Under the pieces are notes generated by a model, which saw only the letters and a list, made by a program, of their open reading frames with translations, was not told where the DNA came from and made no database searches. From assembly GCA_025996895.1 (NCBI GenBank), contig BNTW01000045.1, positions 1-23,600 on the forward strand: 23,600 bases of DNA, in the 5' to 3' direction. This DNA is from Bacteroidia bacterium (lineage in GTDB: Bacteria; Bacteroidota; Bacteroidia; Bacteroidales; Azobacteroidaceae). Made by a program: the position numbers and the translations under genes. This document shows, in pieces, positions 6,746-14,832 of this stretch; position 1 is the first letter of the stretch, and every line of letters begins with the position of its first letter.

Positions 6746-8604
6746 TGAAAACAACAAAGAAAACACTTATTCTCTCCTTCTTTTGTGCATTTTTCCTTTT
6801 CGGGAAGGCGCAGGTACAAATTACGGTCGATGCGACAAAGGAAATAAAGGAAATTTCGCCGTATATTTACGGCAGGAACAACAATTTGTCGGACGATCCG
6901 AAAAAACCGACCGGCAGTGCGACGTGGCAGTTGTATAAAGATGCCGGATTGAAGTTTTTCCGGGAATCAGGCGGAAATAACTCAACAAAATATAACTGGC
7001 GGAAAAAATTAACGAGCCACCCCGATTGGTATAATAATGTCTATGCGCACGATTGGGATTACGCGGCAAAATCGTTGCAGACCAATATGCCCGAAGCCAA
7101 AGGCATCTGGTCGTTTCAGTTATTGGGCTATGCGGCAAAAACTACTTCAGCCAATTTCAACGATTGGGGATACAATCAAAGTCAGTGGTGGCCGGGGATA
7201 TCGAATAATTGGTGCGGTGGCGGAGGTCCTGACACCGGCAACGGCGACCCGACGAAATACCTCGAAGAATGGCCGGCTGATTCCACAACAGCAATAGTAA
7301 CACATTGGTTTGATGATCTGGGTTTGAACAAAGAACAATTTCAATATTGGAACATGGACAACGAGCCGGAAGTATGGCATTCGACTCACGACGACGTGCC
7401 GTCTGCAAAAATGAGCGCGGAAGATTATATTCAACGTTATGTGAATGTGGCAGTTAAGGCACGCACGCTGTTTCCTGAAATCAAAATAGTAGGACCGGTT
7501 TTTACCAACGAATGGCAATGGTATAATTGGCAGGCAACCGGAACAGTGGCCGACCCGCAAAATCCTTCCAAAAAATATTCGTGGGTGGAATATTTTATCA
7601 AGCGAATTGCCGAAGAACAGCAACGCACCGGTCTGCGTTTGCTTGATGTACTCGATTTTCATCTTTATCCCGAAAACAAACAGGATATTACGCTACAAAT
7701 TCACCGCATATTTTACGATACAACTTACGACTATCCGGGCGCGAACGGCTGTAAAGTTATTAACGGCGGTTGGGACAACAAAATTACCAAAGAATATATT
7801 TTTAAGCGCAGCAACGATTGGCTGGATAAATATATGGGCGAAAATCACGGCGTGACGATGGGAATGTCCGAAATGGGCAGTCTGTATGATAAAGATCCGA
7901 ATGTGATGGCCGTTTGCTATGCTTCGCTGCTCGGAACGTTTGCCGAAAACAATGTGGAAATATTTACGCCGTGGGATTGGTATATCGGTCAATGGGAAGT
8001 CTTGCACTTATTTACACACTACGCCGGTACAATCAGCGTTCAATCTGCCTCTTCTTTGAATGAAAAAGTTTCGACTTATTCCTCGCTGAACGCCAATAAG
8101 GATATGCTTTCGGTTGTGCTGGTAAATCGCGATGTAACAAACAACCAAACGGCCGGTGTTACATTGGAAAATGTAACGCCCCTCACCGAAAATGTTTCGG
8201 TTTATCAGTTGAGCAATCTGCCTGCAACAGAAACGTTTAAATCGGCTTCGAACAATGCTTTGAAAACGGAAAATGTTACAATTGCTAACCGAAAAGTAAC
8301 ATTGACGTTGCCCAAACTTTCGGTAACAGTCGTTCAAATACCGATAAAAAGTTTGTTGGGCGTTCGCGAAATAACGAAGCAAACTATTCGGTTATATCCC
8401 AATCCGGCAACCAGCCAGTTGACGGTTACGCCCGAATTTGAAAGTCCGACTACCCTGAATTTTGCCGACACAACCGGTCGAATAGTAAAATCTTTTCCAT
8501 TGACGGAAAAAACGATAGACATCAGCAGTCTGAAAAAAGGAATTTATATCGTACAAATACAAAATGAAATATTAAATTATAATCAGAAATTGATTGTAGA
8601 ATAG
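6745..8604 (+). CDS. Secreted GH44 endoglucanase/xyloglucanase with T9SS tail
   Basis: The 619-residue protein has a signal peptide (1-22), a GH44 catalytic barrel, a beta-sandwich of about residues 420-535, and a C-terminal T9SS sorting domain (548-619: LYPNPATSQLTV, GIYIVQIQ). GH44 enzymes cut beta-1,4-glucans such as cellulose derivatives and xyloglucan with retention of configuration. The family acid/base is E207 in NMDNEPEVWHSTHDDV, and the nucleophile is E376 in GMSEMGSLYD. Both are present. The aromatic stretch TPWDWYIGQW (408-417) fits the substrate cleft. The start is set by the -7 box at 6712-6719 and by the signal peptide; a TTG 66 bases upstream lies before the promoter box. No SusC/SusD or other carbohydrate genes flank it, so it is not part of a visible utilisation locus. 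The exact substrate is not determinable. Confidence 0.93.
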   Translation: MKTTKKTLILSFFCAFFLFGKAQVQITVDATKEIKEISPYIYGRNNNLSDDPKKPTGSATWQLYKDAGLKFFRESGGNNSTKYNWRKKLTSHPDWYNNVYAHDWDYAAKSLQTNMPEAKGIWSFQLLGYAAKTTSANFNDWGYNQSQWWPGISNNWCGGGGPDTGNGDPTKYLEEWPADSTTAIVTHWFDDLGLNKEQFQYWNMDNEPEVWHSTHDDVPSAKMSAEDYIQRYVNVAVKARTLFPEIKIVGPVFTNEWQWYNWQATGTVADPQNPSKKYSWVEYFIKRIAEEQQRTGLRLLDVLDFHLYPENKQDITLQIHRIFYDTTYDYPGANGCKVINGGWDNKITKEYIFKRSNDWLDKYMGENHGVTMGMSEMGSLYDKDPNVMAVCYASLLGTFAENNVEIFTPWDWYIGQWEVLHLFTHYAGTISVQSASSLNEKVSTYSSLNANKDMLSVVLVNRDVTNNQTAGVTLENVTPLTENVSVYQLSNLPATETFKSASNNALKTENVTIANRKVTLTLPKLSVTVVQIPIKSLLGVREITKQTIRLYPNPATSQLTVTPEFESPTTLNFADTTGRIVKSFPLTEKTIDISSLKKGIYIVQIQNEILNYNQKLIVE

Positions 8605-8626
8605 CCGTTGCTTGAAAAAGAATAAG

Positions 8627-8634
8627 TATCTTTG
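8627..8634 (+). promoter_or_regulatory. -7 promoter box for dapB-lepB-wbqC
   Basis: TATCTTTG perfectly matches TAnnTTTG, 21 bases before the dapB ATG at 8656. TTG at 8608-8610 is a possible -33 element, but its spacing of 16 is short. The box makes the in-frame TTG at 8632 implausible as a start. Confidence 0.55.
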
Positions 8635-8655
8635 TACTCAATAAAGAAGAAGTAT

Positions 8656-9378
8656 ATGAAAATCGCATTGATCGGCTACGGCAAGATGGGGCGCGAAATT
8701 GAAAAAATCGCGCTGGAAAGGGGACACACGATTGTTTCGATTATTGATATAGATAATCGGGATGATTTTGATTCGCCCGGATTTCTTTCGGCCGATGCAG
8801 CGATTGAATTTACCCGCCCCGAAACAGCGGTTGCCAATTTCTTGAAATGTTTTGAACGGAATATTCCGGTAGTAGCAGGGACGACCGGCTGGCTGGAACA
8901 GTTGGACGAAATCACGCAAATCTGCCAAACACAGGGAAAAACGTTTTTCTACGCTTCCAATTACAGTATCGGCGTAAATATTTTCTTCGCACTCAACAAG
9001 CATCTGGCGAAACTGATGAACGCTTTCCCGCAATACGATGTGTATATGGAAGAAACACATCATGTCCATAAATTGGATTCACCCAGCGGTACAGCGATTA
9101 CGTTGGCCGAAGGTATTTTGGGAAATTTTGAACGGAAAAAGCAATGGACGGAAGAGGTGAACGCCGGCGCGAATGATTTATGGATTAATTCCAAGCGCGA
9201 AGGGGAAGTGCCGGGCATTCACGAGATAATTTATGAATCGGAAGCCGATATAATCAGTATCAAGCATTCTGCCAAAAGCCGGAAAGGATTCGCGCTCGGT
9301 GCGGTGCTTGCGGCCGAATTTATACAGGGAAAAACCGGTTTTCTGACTATGGACAATATGTTGGATTTTTCAAAATAA
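8656..9378 (+). CDS. dapB: 4-hydroxy-tetrahydrodipicolinate reductase
   Basis: DapB reduces 4-hydroxy-tetrahydrodipicolinate with NAD(P)H in the diaminopimelate/lysine pathway, feeding peptidoglycan and protein synthesis. The 240-residue protein begins with the Rossmann motif IGYGKMGRE (6-14). It carries the catalytic and substrate-binding block EETHHVHKLDSPSGTA (132-147) with the His pair H135/H136 and Lys139. VAGTTGW (73-79) and ASNYSIGVN (100-108) are typical cofactor and active-site segments. It is shorter than the enterobacterial enzyme of about 273 residues, as is usual in Bacteroidota. The ATG at 8656 is chosen because it begins the conserved MKIALIGYG and follows a -7 box. It is the first gene of an operon; lepB starts 7 bp after its stop. 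Confidence 0.97.
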   Translation: MKIALIGYGKMGREIEKIALERGHTIVSIIDIDNRDDFDSPGFLSADAAIEFTRPETAVANFLKCFERNIPVVAGTTGWLEQLDEITQICQTQGKTFFYASNYSIGVNIFFALNKHLAKLMNAFPQYDVYMEETHHVHKLDSPSGTAITLAEGILGNFERKKQWTEEVNAGANDLWINSKREGEVPGIHEIIYESEADIISIKHSAKSRKGFALGAVLAAEFIQGKTGFLTMDNMLDFSK

Positions 9379-9385
9379 TAGAAAT

Positions 9386-10768
9386 ATGAATAAGTGGATT
9401 AAATTTTCCATCGTTGCAGTGTTGTACATTTTGTTCGTGATTTGGGTTCAATATTATTGGCTGCTGTTCGGCCTGTTGCTCATTTTCGACATCTATATTT
9501 CAAAAATAATTCCCTGGGACGGCTGGAAACAGTCCAAAAATCCGGTCGTGCGCAAGATTGCCGATTGGGCGGACGCGATTATTTTTGCTTTGATTGCCGT
9601 CTATATCATCAATATTTTTATTTTCCAAAATTACAAAATTCCGAGTTCATCGTTGGAAAAAACGCTGTTAGTAGGCGATTACCTGTGCGTGAGCAAAGTC
9701 AATTATGGTCCGCGCGTTCCGAACACGCCGTTAGCTTTTCCTCTGACACATCATACCTTACCGATTTTCAACATACAGTCTTATTCCAATTGGCCGCATT
9801 GGGATTACAAACGCCTGAAAGGTTTTGGGCCGGTGAAACGGGGCGACATTGTCGTTTTCAATTTCCCTGCGGGCGATACCGTTGCTTTTAATCTGCAAAA
9901 TCAGGACTATTACGATTTGGTTTATCAAGTGGGCTGGGAGCGAGTGAATACCGATAAACGGAATTTCGGAAAAATTATTTACCGTCCGGTGGACAGGCGG
10001 GAAAATTACGTGAAACGTTGTATCGGCATGCCGGGAGATACATTGCAAATCATTGATAATCAGATTTGTATCAATGGAAATGAATTGCAGACGCCTTCTA
10101 AAGCCCAATTCAATTATTTCGTCGAAACGACAGGAAATCTTTTTACCGAAAAGCAATTCCGGAAATTGGGTGTCAGTAAGGACGACCAGCGTCTGTGTAA
10201 CCGGGGAGCCGACGCACCGCGAATGTTTGATTTTCTGGGGATAACCCGGAATGAAACGGGCAACTACAATCCGGTATATTGCTTGCCTCTGACGCAGGAA
10301 ATGTTGGAGTTTTTGAAAAAAAGCAATTGGGCAAAATCCATTCGGATACAGCCGGACGCTTTTGGCGGGAAGACTTATCCTTATGACTACAATACCGGTT
10401 GGACGCGCGATAATTTCGGGCCGGTGTGGATACCGAAAAAAGGCGAAACCATTGTGCTGGACGAACAAAATGTAGCTTTGTATTCGCGTTGTATCATTAA
10501 TTACGAAGGAAATACGTTACGGGCAGACGGCGGAAAATACTACATCAACGGCTCGCCGGCCAACTGCTACACCTTCAAATACGATTATTATTTTATGATG
10601 GGCGACAATCGCCACAATTCACTGGATTCCCGCTACTGGGGATTTGTTCCCGAAGACCACATCGTCGGCAAACCGCTGATTATCTGGCTTTCGATTGACA
10701 AAGATCGTGGCTGGTTTGACGGTAAAATCCGCTGGAACAGGCTTTTCACACGGATAAGCGCGCAATAA
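9386..10768 (+). CDS. lepB: Signal peptidase I
   Basis: This inner-membrane serine protease removes N-terminal signal peptides from exported proteins. The 460-residue protein has membrane segments near residues 7-38 and 63-82. The catalytic serine lies in IPSSSLEKTL (S89), and the general-base lysine is K210 in YVKRCIGMPGD. The closing box is GDNRHNSLDSRYWGF (406-420). The serine box has Leu where most bacteria have Met (SxSM). Between the lysine box and the closing box is an extra stretch of about 180 residues, which accounts for the length compared with about 320 in E. coli. Long LepB proteins are common in Bacteroidota. dapB is 7 bp upstream and wbqC begins directly after the stop codon, so the three form an operon. 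LepB would process the secreted proteins seen elsewhere in this window. Confidence 0.97.
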   Translation: MNKWIKFSIVAVLYILFVIWVQYYWLLFGLLLIFDIYISKIIPWDGWKQSKNPVVRKIADWADAIIFALIAVYIINIFIFQNYKIPSSSLEKTLLVGDYLCVSKVNYGPRVPNTPLAFPLTHHTLPIFNIQSYSNWPHWDYKRLKGFGPVKRGDIVVFNFPAGDTVAFNLQNQDYYDLVYQVGWERVNTDKRNFGKIIYRPVDRRENYVKRCIGMPGDTLQIIDNQICINGNELQTPSKAQFNYFVETTGNLFTEKQFRKLGVSKDDQRLCNRGADAPRMFDFLGITRNETGNYNPVYCLPLTQEMLEFLKKSNWAKSIRIQPDAFGGKTYPYDYNTGWTRDNFGPVWIPKKGETIVLDEQNVALYSRCIINYEGNTLRADGGKYYINGSPANCYTFKYDYYFMMGDNRHNSLDSRYWGFVPEDHIVGKPLIIWLSIDKDRGWFDGKIRWNRLFTRISAQ

Positions 10769-11407
10769 GTGGGTCTATTAGTTTTATCAACAGCTTATCT
10801 CGCGCCGGTGGAATATTATATCCATTTATACCGCGCCGACCAAGTGATTATTGAAAAACAGGAGAATTATACCAAACAGACCTATCGCAACCGCTGCGTG
10901 ATTGCGTCTGCAAATGGGTTACAAACATTGAGTATTCCGATTGAAAAGCCGGATTTATTGAAATGTTTAACACGCGACATTCGAATTTCCGGTCATGGGA
11001 ATTGGCAACATCTACATTGGAATGCCATTGTTTTGGCCTATCAATCTTCTCCGTTTTTTGAATATTATGCCGACAATTTCCGTCCGTTTTACGAACAAAA
11101 ACCCGGATTTTTGTGGGATTTCAACGAACAACTGCGTGAATTAGTCTGCCGGTTATTGGATATTTCCCCTTCCGTTTCTTATACCGACGAATACTTTTCC
11201 GCTTATCCTTCGGACGCATTGGATTTGCGCGAAACCATTCACCCCAAAAAAGAGCCGACTATCTCAACCTTCAAACCCTACTATCAAGTTTTTGAACAAA
11301 AATACGGTTTTCAAGCGAATGTGAGTATTTTAGATTTATTGTGCAATATGGGGACAGAAGCGATATTATATTTCAATTCTTCCCCACGCCCAAATCCACC
11401 GCGATAA
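10769..11407 (+). CDS. WbqC family protein
   Basis: The 212-residue protein matches the WbqC-like family (N-terminal LSTAYLAPVEYY, then YTKQTYRNRCVIASANGLQTLSIPIE, and HWNAIVLAYQSSPFFEYY). Family members occur in O-antigen or polysaccharide loci and are thought to act in synthesis or transfer of modified sugars; the reaction is not established. The start is a GTG immediately after the lepB stop codon. No ATG lies upstream of the conserved N-terminus, so GTG is the only sensible start, and translation is probably coupled to lepB. The order dapB-lepB-wbqC is a familiar Bacteroidales arrangement. Its last 35 bp overlap the 3' end of the convergent DUF4270 gene. Confidence 0.9.
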   Translation: MGLLVLSTAYLAPVEYYIHLYRADQVIIEKQENYTKQTYRNRCVIASANGLQTLSIPIEKPDLLKCLTRDIRISGHGNWQHLHWNAIVLAYQSSPFFEYYADNFRPFYEQKPGFLWDFNEQLRELVCRLLDISPSVSYTDEYFSAYPSDALDLRETIHPKKEPTISTFKPYYQVFEQKYGFQANVSILDLLCNMGTEAILYFNSSPRPNPPR

Positions 11408-12791
11408 TCTGTATTTTCAAATCGTCCCTTTTCAAAGTTACTGCCGAAGGCGTCAGGTAGCTGATGGATTTATTATCCACAGTACTTGTAGTGTAACCGC
11501 TGGAAGCAGTGTAATAAGACACAAGCGTTGGAATTAATAGTAAATCCAAGCTTTCTTTGTCTGTATTATTGATTGCATTCTGCACAACATTCGAGATGTT
11601 TTCAAAAGAATAGGTGTAATCCGACGCATTGAATGTAGTGAAATAAGACGTCTGATTATCGGCGACTCTTTGTTGCTCGAAAAAGGATTTGACCGAATCC
11701 GGCTCAATCAACAACAACTTGGAAGACGCCATTTGCGAAGTGCTGTACGTTCCCAAACCCGGAAAATCTAACGAATAGGGACGTGTCGATCTTGGCTGTG
11801 CCGTCAGTTTCAGACTGACCTTACTAAACCACCGGTCGCCGATACTGTCCTTAATCTGCTTCAACGGAATGGAAATTTGCGAAAACACACCGGCAGGCGT
11901 TTTGATATACATATCGGGTGTCGTTTCGTCCTGCCACAAAGTTTCGTCTTTCGAACTGACCAAATGATTTAATTGAATTACTTCCTTCGTAACATTCAAC
12001 GAACTATACATGACAACGGTAGTGTCCGCTGTACCGGTTGAGTTTTCGATTTCAATATCATAATATATATGTATCCGCGTACCTTCGACATCCAAAATAC
12101 AACCACTGCCAAATGTGGAGGCTAAATAAGTTCCCGGAAAAAGTACTGCCGCCTTATCGGGATCGGTCAATGCACCATGATCCGGTTTTTTGTATTCTTC
12201 TAAAAATAGATTTCCCAATTCCACAGGCAGAGGAATGGACAACACTTTATAACTTTGATTGGTGTTAGAAACTGTATTTAGCGAATCAGAAATATTCAAG
12301 TTGCGAGCAGTATAGGTTTTTCGTCCTAAAATATTGTTCAGGTCGCAATAGTTGGCCGGATTGATATTGGAATAATAGTTTTTATCCAATATCATATTTT
12401 GTTTTACCGGATAAACGGTTACTTCCATCGGTGAGAGCGAATCGCCGACGTATGAACGATATAAAACCAATAACCGGACAGAATCGACACTGTTTTTATT
12501 TTTCATTTTGTCTAAATAAAACGTATCGGGATAATATTGGCAGATGTATCCGGCTTCGATTTCGCCGTATTCGGGATCATAGAATTTCCCCAATAATCCA
12601 TTAATCGACTTGGCATAAACAGAATCGACTTTGACGGTTTTTCCGGTGATATCAATCGTTGTTTCATAAACACCAATTTTATCGCCGTCCGGTTGGATAC
12701 TGCTTCCTATATTGTCGATTGAATCTTGATCGCAGGCCGTCAGATAAACCAAGCCCAACAAAATACTGAAAAGGAATATTTTTATTTTCAT
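11373..12791 (-). CDS. DUF4270 family lipoprotein
   Basis: Starting at the ATG at 12791, the protein is 472 residues with a lipoprotein signal peptide (MKIKIFLFSILLGLVYLTAC, lipobox LTAC, lipidated Cys20). The acidic run after the cysteine (CDQDSID) is compatible with export to the cell surface, though this is tentative. The rest matches the Bacteroidota family DUF4270 (GKFYDPEYGEIEAGYICQYYP near the N-terminus; a SLKLTAQPRS segment further on), predicted mostly beta. Function is unknown. An earlier in-frame start at 12944 would add 51 residues inside the upstream gene and bury the signal peptide, so it is rejected. The gene lies 13 bp after the starch-synthase-like gene, which suggests an operon, and overlaps the wbqC end by 35 bp. 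Confidence 0.9.
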   Translation of the reverse strand: MKIKIFLFSILLGLVYLTACDQDSIDNIGSSIQPDGDKIGVYETTIDITGKTVKVDSVYAKSINGLLGKFYDPEYGEIEAGYICQYYPDTFYLDKMKNKNSVDSVRLLVLYRSYVGDSLSPMEVTVYPVKQNMILDKNYYSNINPANYCDLNNILGRKTYTARNLNISDSLNTVSNTNQSYKVLSIPLPVELGNLFLEEYKKPDHGALTDPDKAAVLFPGTYLASTFGSGCILDVEGTRIHIYYDIEIENSTGTADTTVVMYSSLNVTKEVIQLNHLVSSKDETLWQDETTPDMYIKTPAGVFSQISIPLKQIKDSIGDRWFSKVSLKLTAQPRSTRPYSLDFPGLGTYSTSQMASSKLLLIEPDSVKSFFEQQRVADNQTSYFTTFNASDYTYSFENISNVVQNAINNTDKESLDLLLIPTLVSYYTASSGYTTSTVDNKSISYLTPSAVTLKRDDLKIQIIAVDLGVGKN

Positions 12792-12804
12792 TTGACAAAG
12801 CAAA

Positions 12805-13614
12805 TTAAGAAAGAATTTGATCGTAAAATTGATTGAATGATTCGATATAATTGTCTTCCGGTTGATATTCAAGGAAAGGCAATTTTTTCTGTTGCGCGTA
12901 TTCTTTGACTTGAGCGTGAATCTCAGAACTGCCCTGTATGACACCGTCCGAAAAATTAATCGCCAATTTACTCAATGCTTCAAAATCGGGATTGGATTTA
13001 ACCACTTCCAAATCTTTCAACGTAACACCTTCCAATTTCGCTTTTTGGGAAAAATTGGGGCGAAAAGGAAATTTGAACTCGTCGTCGTAAATCGAATAAA
13101 CGACTTTGGTATTCCTAAAACATGGATCGTCTTTGTAATGCTTCTTGATGTAAAGCGGCGCAAGTGCCGTTATCCAGCCGTGGCAATGGATCAAATCGGG
13201 TGCCCAGCGCAGTTTTTTCACCGTTTCCATCACTCCGCGCACATAAAAAATACTGCGTTCGTCGTTGTCCTCAAACTCTTGTCCGTCGTCGTTATACAAA
13301 AGCTGTTTCCTGCTGAAAAAGTCCTCATTATCAATGAAATAAATCTGCATACGCGCCGATTGAATTGAAGCCACCTTGATAATCAACGGATGATCCGTAT
13401 CATCAATAATCAAATTCATACCCGAAAGGCGGATCACTTCGTGCAGTTGGTTTCGCCGTTCATTGATCAACCCGAACTTAGGCATAAATGTCCGAATTTC
13501 TTTCCCGTAATCCTGAATGCCCTGTGGAAGTTTGCGAGCAATGACAGACATCTGTGTTTCAGCCAGATAAGGCGTAATCTCCGTCGTAATAAATAATATT
13601 TTTTTTGCGACCAT
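12805..13614 (-). CDS. Starch/glycogen synthase N-domain protein
   Basis: The 269-residue protein matches the N-terminal (GT5 catalytic, Rossmann) half of glycogen/starch synthases. It starts KKILFITTEITPYLAE (4-19) and includes REIRTF-like KEIRTFMPKFG (38-48) and PDLIHCHGW (139-147). It stops where the C-terminal nucleotide-sugar-binding lobe should begin, whereas a complete GlgA has about 480 residues. The KxGGLxDV motif that normally follows the first strand is replaced by AETQMSVI (18-25). Such short proteins are common in Bacteroidota and are usually labelled glycogen synthase. Given the missing parts, enzyme activity is doubtful. It is divergent from panC and leads an operon with the DUF4270 lipoprotein. 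Confidence 0.88.
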   Translation of the reverse strand: MVAKKILFITTEITPYLAETQMSVIARKLPQGIQDYGKEIRTFMPKFGLINERRNQLHEVIRLSGMNLIIDDTDHPLIIKVASIQSARMQIYFIDNEDFFSRKQLLYNDDGQEFEDNDERSIFYVRGVMETVKKLRWAPDLIHCHGWITALAPLYIKKHYKDDPCFRNTKVVYSIYDDEFKFPFRPNFSQKAKLEGVTLKDLEVVKSNPDFEALSKLAINFSDGVIQGSSEIHAQVKEYAQQKKLPFLEYQPEDNYIESFNQFYDQILS

Positions 13615-13639
13615 GTATTTTGTCCCCGAAATTTGACTG

Positions 13640-13647
13640 CAAAGATA
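13640..13647 (-). promoter_or_regulatory. -7 promoter box for the starch-synthase-like/DUF4270 operon
   Basis: On the minus strand the sequence reads TATCTTTG, a perfect TAnnTTTG match, 25 bases before the ATG at 13614. TTTG at 13670-13673 is a possible -33 element with a slightly long spacer of 22. Confidence 0.55.
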
Positions 13648-13666
13648 ATAAAAAAAAATCCATTAA

Positions 13667-13697
13667 TTTCAAAATTAATTTTATTTGTGTAGTTTTA
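13667..13697 (+). promoter_or_regulatory. Candidate promoter of panC
   Basis: TTTC (13667-13670), a spacer of 19, and TAGTTTTA (13690-13697) fit the Bacteroidota -33/-7 pattern with one mismatch in each box. The ATG follows 22 bases later. It lies back to back with the divergent promoter, within a 105-bp intergenic region. Confidence 0.4.
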
Positions 13698-13719
13698 CAC
13701 CGTTTTTGAAAATAGAACA

Positions 13720-14610
13720 ATGGAATTGATACATACGATAGCCGAATTACAGGCTCTTTTGGCGCAAGCGAGAAAGGAAAATAAAACAACCGGATTTGTT
13801 CCGACGATGGGTGCTTTGCACGCGGGACACTTGGCGTTGGTCGAACAATGCGTCGCCGAAAATGATGTTTCGGTGGTGAGTATTTTTGTCAATCCGACGC
13901 AATTTAACGATAAAAATGACCTGTTGAAATATCCCCGCACACTGGAAGCCGACTGCCGGTTACTGGAAACCGTACAGACCGATTTTGTTTTCTCCCCTTC
14001 GGTCGAAGAAATTTATCCTGAGCCGGACGTGCGTCAATTTGGTTTCGGTACGTTGGAAACCGTCATGGAAGGCCGTTTTCGTCCCGGACATTTCAACGGC
14101 GTGGCGCAGGTGGTCAGCCGTTTGTTCGACATTGTGAAGCCCGACCGTGCTTATTTCGGTGAAAAAGATTTTCAACAGTTGGCGATTATCCGTGCGCTGG
14201 TGAAGCAATTGAATCTAACCGTCGAAATCATTTCGCACCCGATTGTTCGCGAGCCCGACGGTTTGGCAATGAGTAGCCGTAACACGCGCCTGTTGCCTGC
14301 TCAACGGAAAAATGCCGTCGCGATTTCGCAAACGCTGTTTGAAAGCCGCCACCGCAAAAATCAACTTTCCGTCGCCGAATTGAAGCAGGAAGTAATCGAC
14401 AAGCTCAATCAAGTTCCTGAACTGAAAGTCGAATATTTTGATTTGGTTGATAGTGATACCCTGCAATCCGTCCAAAATTGGACAGATTCAGCGCATATCG
14501 TCGGCTGTATCGCCGTTTTTGCGGGCGAAGTCCGGTTGATAGATAATATCGCCTATCTTCCGATGGTGAAATTCCATTTAAATAAGAGGAATCGACACAA
14601 TCGGTTATAA
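13720..14610 (+). CDS. panC: Pantothenate synthetase
   Basis: PanC joins pantoate and beta-alanine using ATP, through a pantoyl-adenylate, to give pantothenate for coenzyme A. The cytoplasmic protein of 296 residues has the full set of motifs: [11 protein letters not shown] (27-37, ATP binding), SIFVNPTQF (54-62), RPGHFNGV (121-128), YFGEKDFQQ (145-153) and MSSRNTRL (184-191). The conserved protein normally ends at about LIDN (273-276). Here roughly 16 basic residues ([16 protein letters not shown]) follow, making it slightly longer than the usual 280 or so. panD, which often follows panC in this phylum, is not found downstream. It is divergent from the starch-synthase-like gene. Confidence 0.97.
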   Translation: MELIHTIAELQALLAQARKENKTTGFVPTMGALHAGHLALVEQCVAENDVSVVSIFVNPTQFNDKNDLLKYPRTLEADCRLLETVQTDFVFSPSVEEIYPEPDVRQFGFGTLETVMEGRFRPGHFNGVAQVVSRLFDIVKPDRAYFGEKDFQQLAIIRALVKQLNLTVEIISHPIVREPDGLAMSSRNTRLLPAQRKNAVAISQTLFESRHRKNQLSVAELKQEVIDKLNQVPELKVEYFDLVDSDTLQSVQNWTDSAHIVGCIAVFAGEVRLIDNIAYLPMVKFHLNKRNRHNRL

Positions 14611-14832
14611 TTCCGGCAACAGAATCTTTATAGATGAAAATTTCTTTAATCGTTGTATTCAGCAAATATTGTTTTTTTCTTCCGGTATTGGAATGTCCGG
14701 TGTATCCGGTTGAGGCATAAAACCTTTTATTCGGTAGGCACTAACCGCTTTCATTGCACTTTTTTTACTGTTTATTTTCAAGTAAGTAAAAGATAAATAA
14801 GAATGAATTTACCTGTCTGTTTCATTGGAATG
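14611..14832. other. Convergent intergenic region with no identified feature
   Basis: These 222 bp separate the 3' ends of panC and the AsmA-like gene. I found only short weak inverted repeats and T-runs and no convincing terminator. A 28-codon frame (14634-14720, plus) starts with MKISLIVVFSKYCFF but has no other support. There is no trace of panD. Confidence 0.6.

Noticed and set aside
8632..8655. TTG start adding 8 residues to DapB
   Set aside because: It falls within the -7 box itself, and the conserved protein begins at the ATG at 8656.
12792..12944. Earlier start adding 51 residues to the DUF4270 protein
   Set aside because: It lies inside the upstream gene and would place the lipoprotein signal in the interior.
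14634..14720. 28-codon frame after panC
   Set aside because: It is too short, has no similarity to PanD, and no promoter is seen.
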